A stretch of 64,000 nt of DNA, from assembly GCF_030052815.1 (NCBI RefSeq), contig NC_079496.1, positions 77,489,652 to 77,553,651 of the forward strand, read 5' to 3'. The notes under the pieces were generated by a model. It saw only the letters and a list, made by a program, of their open reading frames with translations, was not told the DNA's origin and ran no database searches. The stretch comes from Hevea brasiliensis (lineage: Eukaryota > Streptophyta > Magnoliopsida > Malpighiales > Euphorbiaceae). Shown here one piece after another: positions 62,621 to 64,000 of the stretch; position 1 is the stretch's first letter; every line of letters starts with the position of its first letter. The translations under genes and the position numbers were made by a program.

Positions 62621-63409
62621 ATGGATCCCTCATCTCAGAGAGCCGTCGAGGAGGAAGTGGAGAGTCATGCTCCACCTGCAGCAGCTGAGACTGGGGGCAT
62701 GAGAGAATCTGCTCCGCCAGCTCAAGCAGAGCCTGCTCAGCCTCCACAGGCCATGTTTCAGCAAATGGCCGACTTCTTTAGACAAATGGCCGGGGTAATG
62801 CCAGCACCACCACCACCACCACCAGCTCCACAGCAGAAATCACACCTGGAAAGACTAAGGAAGTTTGGAGCTGTGGACTTCTATGGCAAGAGAGAAGATG
62901 ACTCTGTTGCAGCCGAGAATTGGTTGAACAGAACAGGCAGAGTACTAAAACAACTCCACTGCACTCCAGAGCAAAACCTGGAAGCTGCCATCTCTTTACT
63001 GCAAGATGATGCATATGAGTGGTGGGACACGGTATCCAGTGAAGTGCAGCCAGAAGTTATGACATGGGACTTCTTTCTCTCTGAGTTCAAGAAGAAGTAT
63101 GTGGGTACTGTATACCTGGAAGAGAGAAGAAGAGAATTTATTAACCTGAGGCAGAGACAGTTGTCAGTGGCTGAGTATGAGAAAGAATTCGTCCGATTAA
63201 GCCGCTATGGAAGGGAGATAGTCCCAAATGAAGCTGAAAGATGCAAGAGATTTGAAGAGGGACTAAATGACAACATCAAGATCCAGCTCACTGCCTTGGG
63301 AATCACCGAATTTACCAAGTTAGTGGAAGTTGCAATAAAGGTGGAAAAAGTAAGAATTAGTGAGTGGACTAGAAGAGAGAGACAACAGAAGAGGGGACCG
63401 GTCGCCTAG
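62621..63409 (+). CDS. gag: Chromovirus gag, N-terminal and capsid (262 codons)
   Basis: ATG at 62621 begins MDPSSQRAVEEEVESH, about 110 bases after the primer site. A proline-rich region (PAPPPPPPAP) precedes the capsid domain: FGAVDFYGKREDD, AYEWWDTV, YLEERRREFINLRQRQ and EEGLNDNIKIQ. This domain has no stops and is the best-preserved gag in the window. The zinc knuckle should follow, but the frame stops at 63407-63409 after KRGPVA. Relatives would continue, so a frameshift near 63400 is likely. Gag assembles virus-like particles around the genomic RNA. Confidence 0.9.
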   Translation: MDPSSQRAVEEEVESHAPPAAAETGGMRESAPPAQAEPAQPPQAMFQQMADFFRQMAGVMPAPPPPPPAPQQKSHLERLRKFGAVDFYGKREDDSVAAENWLNRTGRVLKQLHCTPEQNLEAAISLLQDDAYEWWDTVSSEVQPEVMTWDFFLSEFKKKYVGTVYLEERRREFINLRQRQLSVAEYEKEFVRLSRYGREIVPNEAERCKRFEEGLNDNIKIQLTALGITEFTKLVEVAIKVEKVRISEWTRRERQQKRGPVA

Positions 63410-64000
63410 TTCACCCTGCATCGTGGAAGAAGTTCAAGGGTCCTCCCGCACAGAGTTTGGGTCACCACAGGCTGTGGTCGGGCCTCGGGGCCCGGACCAC
63501 GATTCACCCCTAGGAGAGGTCACCCACACCATCGTGGGCAGCTCCAGGATGGGGTTCAGGGGACCAGCCCCAGCATCTTCTGTATGTCCACACTGTCAAA
63601 AATGGCATAAGGGGGAGTGTTGGAGAGTGACTGGTGCTTGCTTGAGATGTGGGTCGACAGAACATCAACTGAGGAACTGCCCATGCAGACTCTGCACCGC
63701 TCGACACAAGCGCATGCACCGCCCTCGCACTACGAGAGAGGTAGAAGGTCTGGTAAATCCGAAGCTGTGGGACCATCTCAGAGGCCCGCATCTGAGCCAG
63801 CAGAGAGGCCAGATAACATACCACCTGCCAGAAATTATGCCCTGAGAGCTCAGGAGGAGCAAGATGCCCCGGACGTCATCGTGGGTAATGCGTTCTCCTC
63901 TACAATACTCCTGTGCATGCATTGGTGGATCCAGGATCCACACATTCCTACATTTGCATCAACTTACCCGTAGAAAGGGGGATACTAGTAGGGGAGAGTG
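63410..64000 (+). pseudogene. Chromovirus gag zinc knuckle and protease start, frameshifted
   Basis: The knuckle CPHCQKWHKGEC and CLRCGSTEHQLRNC is in the frame of 63360-63845. The linker ([14 protein letters not shown]) is in the frame of 63617-63973. The protease begins in yet another frame around 63897, where one base seems lost after FSS. It then reads [18 protein letters not shown] to the window edge. The frame changes (about 63400, 63680-63720 and 63897) suggest a dead copy, although its gag is clean. Confidence 0.82.

Larger units (their letters stand above)
59363..64000 (+). mobile_element. Tekay/Del-like chromovirus, 5' half
   Basis: LTR 59363-62493, primer site 62499-62510, and gag then protease run to the window end in plus orientation, opposite to the array it sits in. 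Its gag is closest to that of the element at 13403-24445. Pol and 3' LTR lie outside. Confidence 0.9.

Noticed and set aside
62621..63409. Host zinc-finger or coiled-coil gene
   Set aside because: The capsid motifs and position after LTR and primer site make it retrotransposon gag.

Overview
This window is plant nuclear heterochromatin made almost entirely of LTR retrotransposons inserted into one another. The sequence is AT-rich. It contains Ty1-copia and Ty3-gypsy polyproteins, plant-type primer-binding sites (TGGTATCAGAGC for initiator Met tRNA, TGGCGCCGTTGCCGGGG of the Athila/Tat type), 5-bp target-site duplications (TSDs), and LTRs of 2-4 kb as in plant chromoviruses. A eudicot is likely, but the species cannot be fixed from the sequence. 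I see no host gene, tRNA, rRNA or CRISPR array.

Layer 0 is a decayed Tat/Ogre-like Ty3-gypsy on the minus strand, seen in three pieces: 31818-32390 (gag end), 6345-7347 (linker and start of protease) and 931-2068 (rest of protease, G-patch, linker). It was hit by a copia LTR (1-930), a 4.3-kb solo LTR (2069-6344, TSD CTACC), a full copia element (7348-31812, TSD CCATC) and another gypsy LTR (from 32391).

The copia element (plus strand) has 2.1-kb LTRs, a 1.75-kb leader with a minisatellite and a near-perfect hairpin, and one open frame from gag to RNase H broken only by in-frame stops. Its protease/integrase boundary is split by a gypsy solo LTR (12343-26815, TSD TGATG). That LTR is itself split by a complete Tekay/Del-like chromovirus (13403-24445, minus strand) with 3.09-kb LTRs and a mutated gag-pol.

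On the right, the gypsy LTR starting at 32391 is cut by an Athila-like element (LTR 33965-35552, gag and protease but no RT or integrase) that carries a solo LTR in gag (36780-39906, TSD CTTTT). At 41882 begins a tandem LTR-internal-LTR-internal-LTR array of a non-autonomous chromovirus: LTRs of about 4.08 kb and internal copies of 1191 and 1192 bp with gag only. Its first LTR contains an inverted 4.8-kb solo LTR (42553-47353, TSD ATCGT). Its third LTR is interrupted by a plus-strand chromovirus (59363 to the window end) with LTR, primer site and gag.

Nesting reaches five levels. LTR divergence agrees with the order: I counted roughly 8% difference in the first 225 bases of the copia LTRs and 5% in the first 205 of the inner chromovirus LTRs. 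The most interesting signals are cis-elements conserved across otherwise divergent chromovirus LTRs (paired palindromes, stem-loops, teloboxes, extended terminal inverted repeats), the tandem LTR array, the inverted LTR that could make dsRNA, and a 33-bp hairpin in the copia leader. I did not find a clearly new biological system.
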